From Peronospora farinosa (Eukaryota; Oomycota; Peronosporomycetes; Peronosporales; Peronosporaceae): 64,000 bases of DNA. The stretch covers positions 310,001 through 374,000 of the forward strand of contig CANTFK010000785.1 of assembly GCA_947646735.1 (NCBI GenBank). The letters are read 5' to 3'. The notes beneath the pieces were generated by a model, which ran no database searches, was not told the DNA's origin, and saw nothing but the letters and a program-made list of their open reading frames with translations. This document shows, one piece after another, positions 20,385 through 29,808 of this stretch. The position numbers and the translations under genes were made by a program. Numbering within the stretch: the first letter of the stretch is position 1; every line of letters begins with the position of its first letter.

Positions 20385-22998
20385 ATGGAGGCGGCATCTA
20401 CGGCAACGCGTAGTCCAAGTATTTCTACATCTCCGGCGTCAATCGCAAGTGATCAAGCGAGCGTAAACCTTAATCTATCTACTGGTACTTCGATTGTACC
20501 TTCAGAAGCAGCAGGAGATCCTATTGAAGCTAGCGTAGACTCGACTGGACGTCGCATCCAGCAGCGCTCGAATTACTCGGTCAAGAAAAAGCGCGAACTC
20601 ATCGCGTTAGCGCAAGTCGCAGGTGTGCGGGAGGTCTGCAGGATGGAGGGCGTGCCACGTCGCACGCTGCGGCACTGGCTGGACGACGCCGAGAAGATTA
20701 ACAGCTTTGAAGGTCCAGATTCGCGGAAGTCCATTGGACGCTCAGGACGTCGCGAGATTTTACCATTTGGACGGCAATTGACTGAGTTTTTAGAGAATGG
20801 AAGACGACAAGGACGCGAGATGACGTCATCGCATATGATTGGATACATTAGACAGAATCATAGTCAGTGGCTGGAAGGCTATTTGGCAGACAAGAAGAGC
20901 GCCGAGAGTGGACAAGCTGCACTCACAAGACTTTGCCAGAGATTTGTCGAGAGGCACGGTTTTACACATATAGGTGTCGGCGCGATGCGGCCCCAAGCGA
21001 TGGCGGCTACAATAGCAGTGGAAAGTACGAACACTTCTGCAGTGCATTCGAATGGGACTGTGACAAGCTCTATTGAAAGGACATCCCACCCCACTAAAGA
21101 TGCGGTGCACAACGCTAACGATAATTCAAACGAGTATGACGTGGAAGATGATACTCCGTTACTTTTTGGACTGGATATTGGTACTACCGCCATCAAGTGC
21201 GTTCTAGTAAAGGTAGATGGCGGTCAAGTTGCTGCTGTGGCCAACGTATCTCTCAGTGATGTGATTGTACCGACTAGACCAGGAGAAGAAGCGGTGAAGA
21301 ATAAAATTGGCGTACTTAATGTGAACCAGGTGTTGTTGGCAGTGCAACGAGCCGCAAAAATGCTGCCGGAGATGGCAAGGCGGCGAGTCACGTCTGTTGG
21401 TATCTGCGGTCAAATGCACGGAATCGTATGGTGGTGCAGTCGTGCCGTACACGAGGTAGCAGAACGCTTATTGTCAGTGGGAGAAAATGGGATGCTTGAA
21501 GAGGATGGCTCTTCTTATGAACCTGTGTGGAGCGAGCTTATTACGTGGCAAGACCAGCGCTGTACACCTTCGTTTTTGGATAGCTGTCGGGAAAAGATCG
21601 CTCGGATTAAAGCTATGGGCGATTTTGCTTCAATGCCCAGCCGGATAGCTGCTGGCTACGGACTAGCCTCATTCGCCCATACATTAGAATACTCTCCGCG
21701 CGCATTAGTAGGCATGGACGCTTGCGGTACGATCCAGGATCTAGTGGCTTTTATATTGTGTGGTCACACGCTTCCAAGCGAAACCTTCATGGACACCACT
21801 GATGCTCACAGTTGGGGCGGTCTCAACTTGCAAACGCAGACTTGGGACCCTAGAGTGCTGCGTGCGCTACGAATTCCCTCATCAATGCTGCCAGCTGTAA
21901 AGAAGCCGGGCACTTGCATCGGTCACAGCTCTCCAGGTTTCTCTGGGTTCGGGTTGCCCGACAAGATACCAGTGTATGTGCCGATGGGTGACCATCCGTG
22001 CTCCGTCTATGCCGCTCTGGCGCAGCGCCAGTCATCTCCTACTAGTGACTCCAACATAACGTGTACGTTGCTGTTTATTGATTAAGGCGGCTACTTCGTG
22101 ACTGACACTGTGCTGCACACCTGTGCGTGATTGCTTGTGGTTGTAATAGTGGTGAATATCGGCACGTCAGCTCAAATGGCTATTGTACTGTCTAGTGCAG
22201 ACGTTGCAAAATTGTCTTCTTGCTCCGAAGATGCCTCGAATCCTATCGATAATATGGGCAACACAAGTTTTGAAGTACGGCCATTCCTTATCAAAGATCG
22301 CTTCTTAGGCGTGGCAGCCTCACTATCCGGGTCCGTCTCGTTTGCTGCTACCATTCCATTCCTCTATCTGCTGCTCTTTTTAATCATCTAGTTTGCATGT
22401 GCAGTGGCAACATATTTGCCTGGCTAGTGCATCAATGGCAACAATGGGCAGAAGAAATGGGAGTTGCTCCAACTCGTAGCGAGAGTAATGAAGAGCAAGT
22501 GGTGCAAAGCGAAGATGAGGTTTACGCCCGACTAATTGCGATGGGGCTGCAGCGCCAGGATACCGATCTGACATTCGTGCCGACGCTTAACGGTGAGCGC
22601 GTGGATCCTAGTGTCACTGGTAGCATTTCAAACTTGCGGATGAATAACTGGAGTATGGGCGACATCAGTGCCGCGCTGTCACGTGGTCTTATAGACAATC
22701 TCTTTGCCATGATCCCCAAAGAGTTGCAGCCGCTGGTGCTCGTGCAACCGTACGTTTAACCCTGCGACTTTTCTCCACAACTATCACGTGCTGTCGTATT
22801 GTTGACCGGTTGTATTTTGCAAACAGGATAATCGGTACGGGCAACGCCCTTGTGCGCAACGAACTGTTGCAACGATTTCTACTGCGGTGTTTGACTCAGC
22901 CCTCGCAGCTGCAGCTGCAGATGGTCGCAGATGCTGCCGTGGGCGCGGCGCTCACCCCATCGCTTCTATCAGGGTCCCCAGTCGTGCTTGATGTGTAG
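20385..22998 (+). CDS. sedoheptulokinase-like FGGY kinase with N-terminal CENP-B/psq-type DNA-binding domain
   Basis: Four exons (20385-22062, 22150-22330, 22405-22749, 22827-22998) total 2376 nt and give 791 residues. The introns (87, 74 and 77 nt) all begin GT and end AG, and the summed length is divisible by three. Residues 260-791 form a two-lobed sugar kinase: the phosphate loop LDIGTTAIKCVLVK, GICGQMHGIVWW, TWQDQR (conserved W-x-D-x-R), DAHSWGGL, GDHPCSVYA and NIGTSAQMA. The GDxxCSVYA and HSWG signatures point to sedoheptulokinase, which phosphorylates sedoheptulose to feed the pentose-phosphate pathway. Residues 61-200 instead resemble the helix-turn-helix of Pogo/CENP-B transposases (NYSVKKKRELIALAQVAG, PRRTLRHWL, RLCQRFVERHGF). 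Human SHPK is about 480 residues and lacks this. The start is the first in-frame ATG. The gene lies in the inverted block. Confidence 0.82.
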
Positions 22999-23589
22999 CA
23001 CGGTCCCGAAAAATATACCTTGATGAAGCAGGGTCAACAGTGAGCATCATCCCATGCAATGCTCGCGATAAGTACCTGACATACAGGCTTATGATCCAGC
23101 GCCAGCTTGCCGCTTGCGAATGAGCAGCTGCGGGTGTCATGGAGAACACGGTCTACTCTTAGAATTACAACGTACTTCGTTACACTGGCTAATTGTCATT
23201 TTTAGTCGTCCGTATTGACAGAAACTAGTCGATATAGAGAAATGTAAGTGTCGTGCTGCAAACAGTTTGCTTCCAGTCGTACTCTTGTTTGCTTTTGGTA
23301 CTTTGTCACTTCAATCTGTATCGACAACTTTGCAGATATGTTTATCTAACAATCAATACACTCACTTTGGTTTATACCTTTCAATTATCGAGCTTTTCAA
23401 CAGGTTAACAGCTGCAGGACACTCAAACAAAGCCGCACTCCCATCGACATCATCATGTCCGACAAGAAAGCTGAAGTCATTCTGGATAGTGACAACTGCT
23501 GCTAGAAACTGCATTATGTCGACTACAGAGCTTCTTTAATGGGGTAGGCATTGTTGTCAGTACCGTCAGATGCTAATGTAATTATTGTC

Positions 23590-23690
23590 TTAGCGGATGA
23601 TATTCAACAATATTATCTTACGAAATAATATTGTCGTTGTATCTCGTTCAAATTGGAGATGCCCTGCTTACTAGCCGATGATAGGCATAA
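23590..23690 (+). repeat. relic of LTR family X
   Basis: CAACAATATTATCTTACG, AATAATATTGTCGTTG and TTGGAGATGCCCT line up in order with the X LTR at 24944-25406 (TGACAATATTACCTTTTC, TAATATTGTCCC, TTGGAGATGCCCT). Only about 100 bp survive. Confidence 0.55.
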
Positions 23691-23729
23691 TTTGCATTTT
23701 GAAAGCAAAAAGTAGATTTTATGATCTGC

Positions 23730-23797
23730 AGTCTAGGTTTATTTAGATTTATATCAGGTTTGAACAAAACCTAAATAAAATCTGAAAGAAACCTAGA
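23730..23797. repeat. imperfect inverted repeat, arms about 30 bp
   Basis: TCTAGGTTTATTTAGATTT on the left is mirrored by AAATCTGAAAGAAACCTAGA on the right with a few mismatches around a short AT-rich loop. No gene is adjacent; it may be a remnant of a small inverted-repeat transposon. Confidence 0.45.
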
Positions 23798-24943
23798 TTG
23801 CGCACGTTGACTTATTTTTTGGCTATCTTCACAATTGATGACAGGGAAGACAAAAGGATTAATCTCGGGTGGCCCATCTATCGATCAAACAAATGGAAGA
23901 TCGTAAACAGTATGATCTTATTATCGCTGACCTCGTAAGTCGATGAGAAGATTCTCTCTGACGCATATTAATTCCAATTGGCCCCTGCGAGATGTTTAGT
24001 GAAAACAAGATGTATGCAAGCGAGATTCTGTCGAATTCTTGTAAATCGAAACAATTGTCTTACAGTGCTTGTAAGTATCATACTTCTGATTTTAAGGGCT
24101 CTACAACATCCGTTAAGACCGACTAGAAATCACTCAAGGCACGGCCTCTCTTATAATAATTAGTGTTGTTGTTTCCTTCCGGAATGAGAACCTTCCTTCA
24201 AGATGGTAACAATTGAGCTGTTTTCTTCGTTTGTGGTCATATCGGGTTAGAAGTATTTTAAAGTTGGCGTTAGGTAGCACTGTAAATTGAACCAATAATC
24301 TTGCGATAATTTTTTTGGCTAGATCTAATGTTCTGTCACTTAATCAAAACCTACTTTAGGCGCAATTTAAAAAAATTATATTCTATAACCTACCCAAACC
24401 TAAAACATTTAAACCTATGCCTGCCACCCCTGGATATAGGCCATGATATTTACCATCATCAGATTACAGTTTAGGACTCTAAGTGACAGATCTCGTGGAT
24501 TTTCGCTTTCCGTAACTCATTATGACGTTTGCCACTAAAGTGCAAATTGCGAAGTGACCTAACATTAATTACTAAACCTCAATCTGCAAGGTGAACATAT
24601 TAGCTTTGAAGTGATTCAATCTGCACACGGTTCAAATCAAACCGCGATTACAGAAGACGGACCGTTCAGGTAAATATTTAACATCGACCAGCACTTAAAC
24701 ATGGTAGACCGTCCACTGGCATGCCCCGGCCATCCAGATCATTATGGCGTCTGGAATAAATCCTCATACAGCTTTTAGGAATCAATTGCGAAATTTTTAA
24801 TGAAGCGACTGAAATAATTATAAACTTCCTAGTAACGACTGCATTAATCACAGTGTAGGAATTTATAGAACGATCCCAAATTTTACGGATGTGACTCCAA
24901 GAATGTAAATGCATCGGCTTGTACTGTTGAAGATGACAAGGAT

Positions 24944-25406
24944 TGTAACGGGGTGAGCCCGTTACATAATATTGACACTTATATAAAGTGTCAATAAAAA
25001 AATTATTATATTTAATAATATTTTGACAATATTACCTTTTCTTATAATATTGTCCCTAGATCTCCTTGAAGTTGGAGATGCCCTCTCATTGGTTGATATG
25101 GGCCATCATATCAACCAACGCGCTGACCAATGACCGATGGACGCGCGCAATGAGTGGAGGGCAAGTCGTCAACATACATAGTTGTAGTTTAATATAGTGA
25201 ACATAGGTTATAACAGATTAGTTTTATTAGATAGTTAACTATATTAAATACAGATTTTCTTTTCCCTCTCAACTAAGCGTTTGTTTAGTTGATAAGCTTC
25301 CTCTGCTCACGTGTACGTGAGGTTTTGAGGCACCTGCTTTCACTGTAATCAGAAAAAAAAAGTAGACTATACTGTAATCAGTATAGTCGGAGGGTGCCCC
25401 ATTACA
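24944..25406 (+). repeat. solo LTR, family X, right copy (inversion breakpoint)
   Basis: The 463-bp LTR starts TGTAACGGGGTGAGCC and ends GGTGCCCCATTACA. Its left flank is AGGAT (24939-24943) and its right flank CCAAG (25407-25411). The right flank continues the C1 pol frame broken at 6226, and the left flank matches the outer side of the other X copy. Both LTRs are probably chimeric products of one crossover. Confidence 0.93.
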
Positions 25407-25532
25407 CCAAGGTTTGTCAAGTCCCAAGCCATGATAGCAGACATTTTGACGAAGTCATTGTCGGCGCCAAGAATGAAAGAACTACGTGAAATGTTCGATT
25501 TGAAGACCACTTAGGCTGACACCGAGGAGGAG
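25407..25532 (+). pseudogene. C1 pol C-terminal end, separated from the rest by the inversion
   Basis: Starting within the CCAAG duplication, the frame reads RFVKSQAMIADILTKSLSAP and then RMKELREMFDLKTT before a stop at 25512. This corresponds to RFIKSEDMMADILTKALPAP at the end of C2 pol. The partner sequence ending GIVAP lies on the opposite strand at 6227. A purine run, GAGGAGGAG, ends at 25532 just before the LTR. Confidence 0.92.
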
Positions 25533-25956
25533 TGTTAGAAATGCCTGTTTAGAAACGTCTTGTCAGTCATTGTTGTGTTGCAGGTTCAACTGCTATACCA
25601 TGTGACAGTGACACCTGATTGGTCGAGTCCACAAACGACTTGACAGATGGTGAAGCGAGGCGACGACGGTGACAGATGGTGAGACAAGGCGACGACTGTG
25701 ACAGACGTCGTAACAGGTGTTTTGATAAGACGGTGCCGAACAGGTGGCGGGACGAGGCAGCGACATGACCTGTTGGGCGACATGGCGACGGCTCACAAGA
25801 CAAGAGGAGAGACGGACGCAATCATGTTATGGTCAAGCTGCAGTGCATGTTATATTGCAGTGTTAGCGAACAAAGATGACATTTTAATACATTCACTTCT
25901 ACTTCTACCTCTTCGCACACAAGTGCAACAAAGTTCCAAATCGCAACTTTCCTACA
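25533..25956 (+). repeat. C1 3' LTR (424 bp)
   Basis: The LTR begins TGTTAGAAATGCCTG and ends TTTCCTACA, followed by CTTCA (25957-25961). It matches the two fragments of the 5' LTR at 19095-19451 and 10918-10984, whose lengths add to the same 424 bp. Tandem GACAGATGGTGA-type motifs occur near 25640-25690. Confidence 0.92.
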
Positions 25957-25961
25957 CTTCA

Positions 25962-26810
25962 TACGCAAACAAAGCACGTAGACTAAGGGTGTGTTATAGG
26001 CAAGATGGGGGATGAATGTTCACACCAACATGCTTGTCAGACGGTTTCAATTTAAGCTCTTTAGCTTCATGGTGTAAAATGTATCAACATTTCCTGTTGC
26101 ATCGTAGAAATCCCCGTGTATGATATGTATCACTCGTTCGTATCTGCAGCCTCAGTGCCCGAGCGCTAGCAACAGCAAGTAAGCCCAGACAATTTATCAG
26201 GGCGAATAACGTATTTGACTGAAAATACGCTTCAGCTATACCCCTCCCTCGTCCCATTCACAGTATAAAGATCGTTGAATAGAGGTATGTGCAGCTAAAA
26301 TCAATTACCTTTAAAACGTCACGCAATGCTGCTTCCTTGGCCCCGTGAGATCTGTCGTACAACATAAAGAAGAAAAATATTTCCATGCGCCGTCACTCGA
26401 TGGTCTTGTAGTGACGAGAACTTGCGTGCTAAATATAATGCAGGCGATGACTACCTATATGCGCCAGCACTCGAGACAGGCCGTCGCTCAACGATGAAGA
26501 GCCTGACGGTCCCAAGTTAACCTTTTTGCCATTCCCATCGACTACAAAAGTAAAAGATGCTAGCGGGTGGCGAGGTTTCGCGCCATCAGGCCGGTCGAAA
26601 AGCAGGATCTACGCCATTTATAGAGATTAACAGGGAAGGGACACTCGAGTGGACCATTCAGTAGTTTTCCAGATGGATGCCTCGATAGCATCGATGCCAC
26701 TTAGTACGCGAACAAAGGTCACCTTAAAAGCCAAGGTATATAGCGTCGATAACGTAATTTAGTCGTAGTCCAGCAGATACTTCGTCTCTATACTCGTAGC
26801 TACCGCATCT
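25962..26810. other. 849 bp intergenic region
   Basis: No gene or repeat family was recognised between the end of C1 and the 3' end of the Tim17-family gene. Confidence 0.35.
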
Positions 26811-27242
26811 TCACTGCGAAACAGTGGTTTTTGTTGTTTCCCTTGGTACGAAGTGGTGTAGCGCCATCGAAGCTGAGCCGCAAAGAAACGCCGCCGTCAC
26901 GAGCGTGCGAGGGTTGCGCAGCTCTCCCGGCAGAATCACCATACCGGCTGTGAAGCCACCTACGAACGGGTTCAGTGGGTCTTTCTTGCCTCGTACCTTC
27001 TCCATTGCGCAGCTCATGCCGCCAAAGATGCCCAGGAAGCTGGCAAAGCCGAGCATGTTGCGCAAACTGAGACGTGCGAGTGACTTCGCCGCTTCACGCG
27101 CAATACTTGATCCTGGCCGCTTCGCTATGCGCTGCTTCCACTGATCGTCTGTCATGCTGGCTAATGCGTAGCCGTCCACGCTGATTGTCCAGGCCAGACC
27201 CGCCCCAAGACCTCGAAAGATCAGCAATGCGGTGGTCGACAT
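26811..27242 (-). CDS. Tim17/Tim22/Tim23-family mitochondrial membrane protein
   Basis: The 143-residue protein carries the family signature in its middle: FLGIFGGMSCAMEKVRGKKD followed by PLNPFVGGFTAGMVI. Three or four hydrophobic segments (about residues 5-22, 65-85, 95-115 and 118-132) are consistent with an inner mitochondrial membrane protein. Members form protein-import channels (Tim17, 22, 23) or complex I assembly and accessory subunits; which one applies cannot be decided from sequence. The ATG at 27242 follows the stop codon of a small upstream frame (27247-27450) by only four bases, in another frame. Divergent transcription with the coiled-coil gene at 27533 is likely. Confidence 0.65.
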   Translation of the reverse strand: MSTTALLIFRGLGAGLAWTISVDGYALASMTDDQWKQRIAKRPGSSIAREAAKSLARLSLRNMLGFASFLGIFGGMSCAMEKVRGKKDPLNPFVGGFTAGMVILPGELRNPRTLVTAAFLCGSASMALHHFVPRETTKTTVSQ

Positions 27243-27246
27243 GCAG

Positions 27247-27450
27247 TCAGAAGACGACGTCTTCGATAGTTTTCGGTGGCGCGTTTAGGGCATCTCGTCG
27301 ATCACCGACACAACAAATACCTGCTGCTGTCAGCAAAGGCAGCAGACTACCCACGAAGCCCATGGACAGCATACGGGACGTTACGCTCCTTCGATACATC
27401 ATACTGGTAGCAAAATGGTCAGTGTGGTGTAGTACCGTAAATGTGTACAT
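27247..27450 (-). CDS. small upstream ORF, four bases before the Tim17-family start
   Basis: The frame encodes up to 67 residues; an internal start at residue 17 or 18 (MMYRRSVTSRMLSMGFVGSL) would give about 50. It has a basic N-terminus followed by the hydrophobic segment FVGSLLPLLTAAGICCVG, which fits a small mitochondrial membrane protein. Its TGA is separated from the next ATG by CTGC. It may be a conserved micropeptide on a two-ORF transcript or the first part of one protein joined by an intron I could not define. No family was recognised. Confidence 0.4.
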   Translation of the reverse strand: MYTFTVLHHTDHFATSMMYRRSVTSRMLSMGFVGSLLPLLTAAGICCVGDRRDALNAPPKTIEDVVF

Positions 27451-27532
27451 ACATATCTGTGGTTGTTATAACAAGATTTGACAGAATAGAATTAACGCTT
27501 TCGATTTTGTGGCGCTAGACGCAAGCCGATGA

Positions 27533-28738
27533 ATGGAGAAGCAGGTTGGAGAAAAAGCCGATTGTTTTCTTTCTAATGATGTGTCAATAGACGCTGAAGA
27601 TGACGTGAAAGTTTCAATGGACGTTGAAGATGACGTGAAAGCTGCTACATCCGCTGTACAATTACCGAAGGACAATACGGAAGACGTCGGATGCCAACGA
27701 CCGTATCCCGAGATAACAAAGCAAAGTGACGATGAATTCGCCGTGAGGTTCTCGGCGGCTCAGGTGAAGGTTAAACTTGCTCAGGCCAAACACGAGGCTA
27801 TGCTAGCGGCGGATGCGGAGCTGCTGGTAGTCAGGAAAGAGCTTGTGGAGCGGCGCTACGAAGTTGCAGACCTCAAACGGGAACGGGATGCGGTAGTGAG
27901 TCAGTTTGAAGCTCTTCAGATGCGGTTGGATGCCGTACTACTGGAGCACAAGCAGACATTGTGTGGTATGCGCAAGGACCAGCAGCTGGAGAAGCTGCTG
28001 GTGACGTTGGACGTGGAGAAGGCCATTCGGCAGAAGCTTCAAGAAGCTTTTGAAAAGCAGCAGCAGACGCTGGCGCTGGCTCAAGAACGAGTGGAGAAGT
28101 TGGATGGGCAAGTTGCTAGGTACCAAAAGACTGAGACGGTACTGGCCCAGTCCGTTGCGCACTTGCAGCATCGCTTTGCCAGCAAAGACGAGCAGCGCAC
28201 AGCGTCAGTGGAGCACGTCCAGCGAGAGCTTATTGAGCAACATGAACAGGAAATGGCGGAGCTTCGCGAAAAAGTAGCAATCGCGCAGGGTACGGAGAAG
28301 ATGGCACAGGAGCAACTGCAGAAGCTTGAGAAGGAGCTCAAGGCATTGCGCGACCAAGAAAGTGTGGTAACACACGAGCATGAATTGCAGGTCAAGATCA
28401 CACAGCTAGAGACCGAAAAGGCTGTACTTCGGAGTAAAGCAGAACAAGTGCAAAAGGCGGATGCTCAGCTTCGCAGCCAGCTCCATGCTCAGAGCGAGGA
28501 GATCGCGTGTTTACAGCAAGAAAAGGAAAAGCTGCAGCGGGATAACAAGGAGCTGGGTGAGATCGCCAGCGACCTGATGCAGATGGCTGAGCGGCAGCAC
28601 TCTGAAAATGTGAACCGTGGTATCAGTCCTGCACGACCGACACGAGACACGTCAGTTGCCACACCTGGAAGCACACATGAAGCGGACGAAATCTTCTTGC
28701 AGAAGCGCAAAAAGCGCTTACGTTTGTCTCTCGGCTAA
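27533..28738 (+). CDS. long coiled-coil protein
   Basis: A single 401-codon exon starts at ATG 27533. Residues 1-60 are acidic and include a doubled segment (EDDVKVSMDVEDDVKAATSA). Residues 75-355 are an almost uninterrupted heptad-rich coiled coil (for example LQKLEKELKALRDQESVVTH and KEKLQRDNKELGEIASDLMQ). The tail is Ser/Thr/Pro-rich and ends with a basic patch, KRKKRLRLSLG, that could be a nuclear signal. The last coiled-coil block is reminiscent of TACC or centrosomal coiled-coil proteins, but composition alone cannot prove this. An out-of-frame ATG at 27529 overlaps the start and could dampen translation. Confidence 0.7.
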   Translation: MEKQVGEKADCFLSNDVSIDAEDDVKVSMDVEDDVKAATSAVQLPKDNTEDVGCQRPYPEITKQSDDEFAVRFSAAQVKVKLAQAKHEAMLAADAELLVVRKELVERRYEVADLKRERDAVVSQFEALQMRLDAVLLEHKQTLCGMRKDQQLEKLLVTLDVEKAIRQKLQEAFEKQQQTLALAQERVEKLDGQVARYQKTETVLAQSVAHLQHRFASKDEQRTASVEHVQRELIEQHEQEMAELREKVAIAQGTEKMAQEQLQKLEKELKALRDQESVVTHEHELQVKITQLETEKAVLRSKAEQVQKADAQLRSQLHAQSEEIACLQQEKEKLQRDNKELGEIASDLMQMAERQHSENVNRGISPARPTRDTSVATPGSTHEADEIFLQKRKKRLRLSLG

Positions 28739-28901
28739 TTTGCTCATTGTTTTATTAGCAAGAGCAGCTTAATTGAGATGGTCTGTTCCGCTTGATTCTT
28801 AAGCTTTGACAACTGACCAACTGCTTTCAAGTGTCTGTATCGCGAATAAAGAGCGCCGCAATGCAATGTTGACGGGCTGATAGCTGAAGTAGCGATGGCG
28901 T

Positions 28902-29808
28902 TTATTTCTTTCCTTTCTACAAGCCAGAGACGTATATTTAAACCATGATGTGAGAAGGCGGAGCTCAGACTTTGACAACACGTTCAGTAATTGACAACTC
29001 ACCTTTCGTTTCTTCTTGGACTTCTTCGATGAAATGTTTTTCTTTGGCTTGAAATCGTTTGCTTTGTCCATGGCTTTTCCGTCGTTGTCACCTTCGTCAT
29101 CGTTTTCATTGTCGTTATTGTTGTCATCGTCATTATCATCGTTTGCGATGTTGTTGTTGTCAACATCTTCTGCCTTAACAGACACGGAAGTAAACGCCGA
29201 CACCATCAATTCTTCATTTTGTGTCTCCATTGGCTTCTCTGGTGAGGTCATAGGTGACGTCTTTGTCTCCTTAGATGATGACGATTCCGCTCGCTTCGGT
29301 ACCGAAGATTTCGTCGACTTTGATGACGATGGCGCTTTAGCCACTGGCTTTGTAGCGATTTGGCCTCTTACGACGGAAGTTGCGTCGGCCTTGACGGAGT
29401 CGGCATAGTTTCTACAGTTGATGTCGGCTTGAGTATCGACGGAGCCATTGCTGGTGCAGCTAGTGGCGTCGATTCTTTGTCGTTAAGTCCCAGCAGGTCG
29501 ACGCTCTCCACAGCTTTCTTGGGCAGCTGAGGCTTGATTGACACCTTGGACGTGCTATCTCCAGCCGCAACGACAGCTGATGGTGACTTATAACTGCCGT
29601 TTGCACCCTCTTTCTTTGCGAGATCCACGTCTACCGAGTTTTCTCTGCAGCAGACAACATGACACAGTGAGTTAGTCGACAAGACTTTTAGCTGCTTCTA
29701 TAACAAGCACATGACGTACACTCGTTTGCTGCCGTTCCTGCTCTTGGGCAGCAGCGCCTCACTGCCGCTATTAAATCGGTCGTCCTCTCGAGACAAGCAG
29801 CAACCCAT
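28902..29808 (-). CDS. putative N-myristoylated/palmitoylated acidic-basic protein (MGCC)
   Basis: Exon 1 (29808-29720) begins MGCCLSREDDRFNSGSEALL, a classic myristoylation plus palmitoylation signal for membrane anchoring. A 75-nt intron (29719-29645, GTACGT...GCAG) leads to exon 2, a low-complexity Ser/Lys-rich region with SVDLLGLND and a highly acidic Asp/Asn tract (NDDNDDDNNNDNENDDEGDN). A GTGAGT donor at 29002 and acceptor at 28917 add a last exon encoding KGKK, giving a strongly basic C-terminus (KKSKKKRKKGKK). Near 29370-29400 the two halves of exon 2 are in different frames. Either an indel has broken the gene or a very small intron was missed. No known domain is present, and the function is unknown. 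Confidence 0.5.

Larger units (their letters stand above)
22999..24938. other. 1.9 kb intergenic region in the inverted block
   Basis: No supported gene. The sequence is AT-rich with a relic of LTR family X at 23590-23690 and an imperfect inverted repeat at 23730-23797. Short open frames (23267-23539, 23978-24163) show no domains. Confidence 0.4.
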
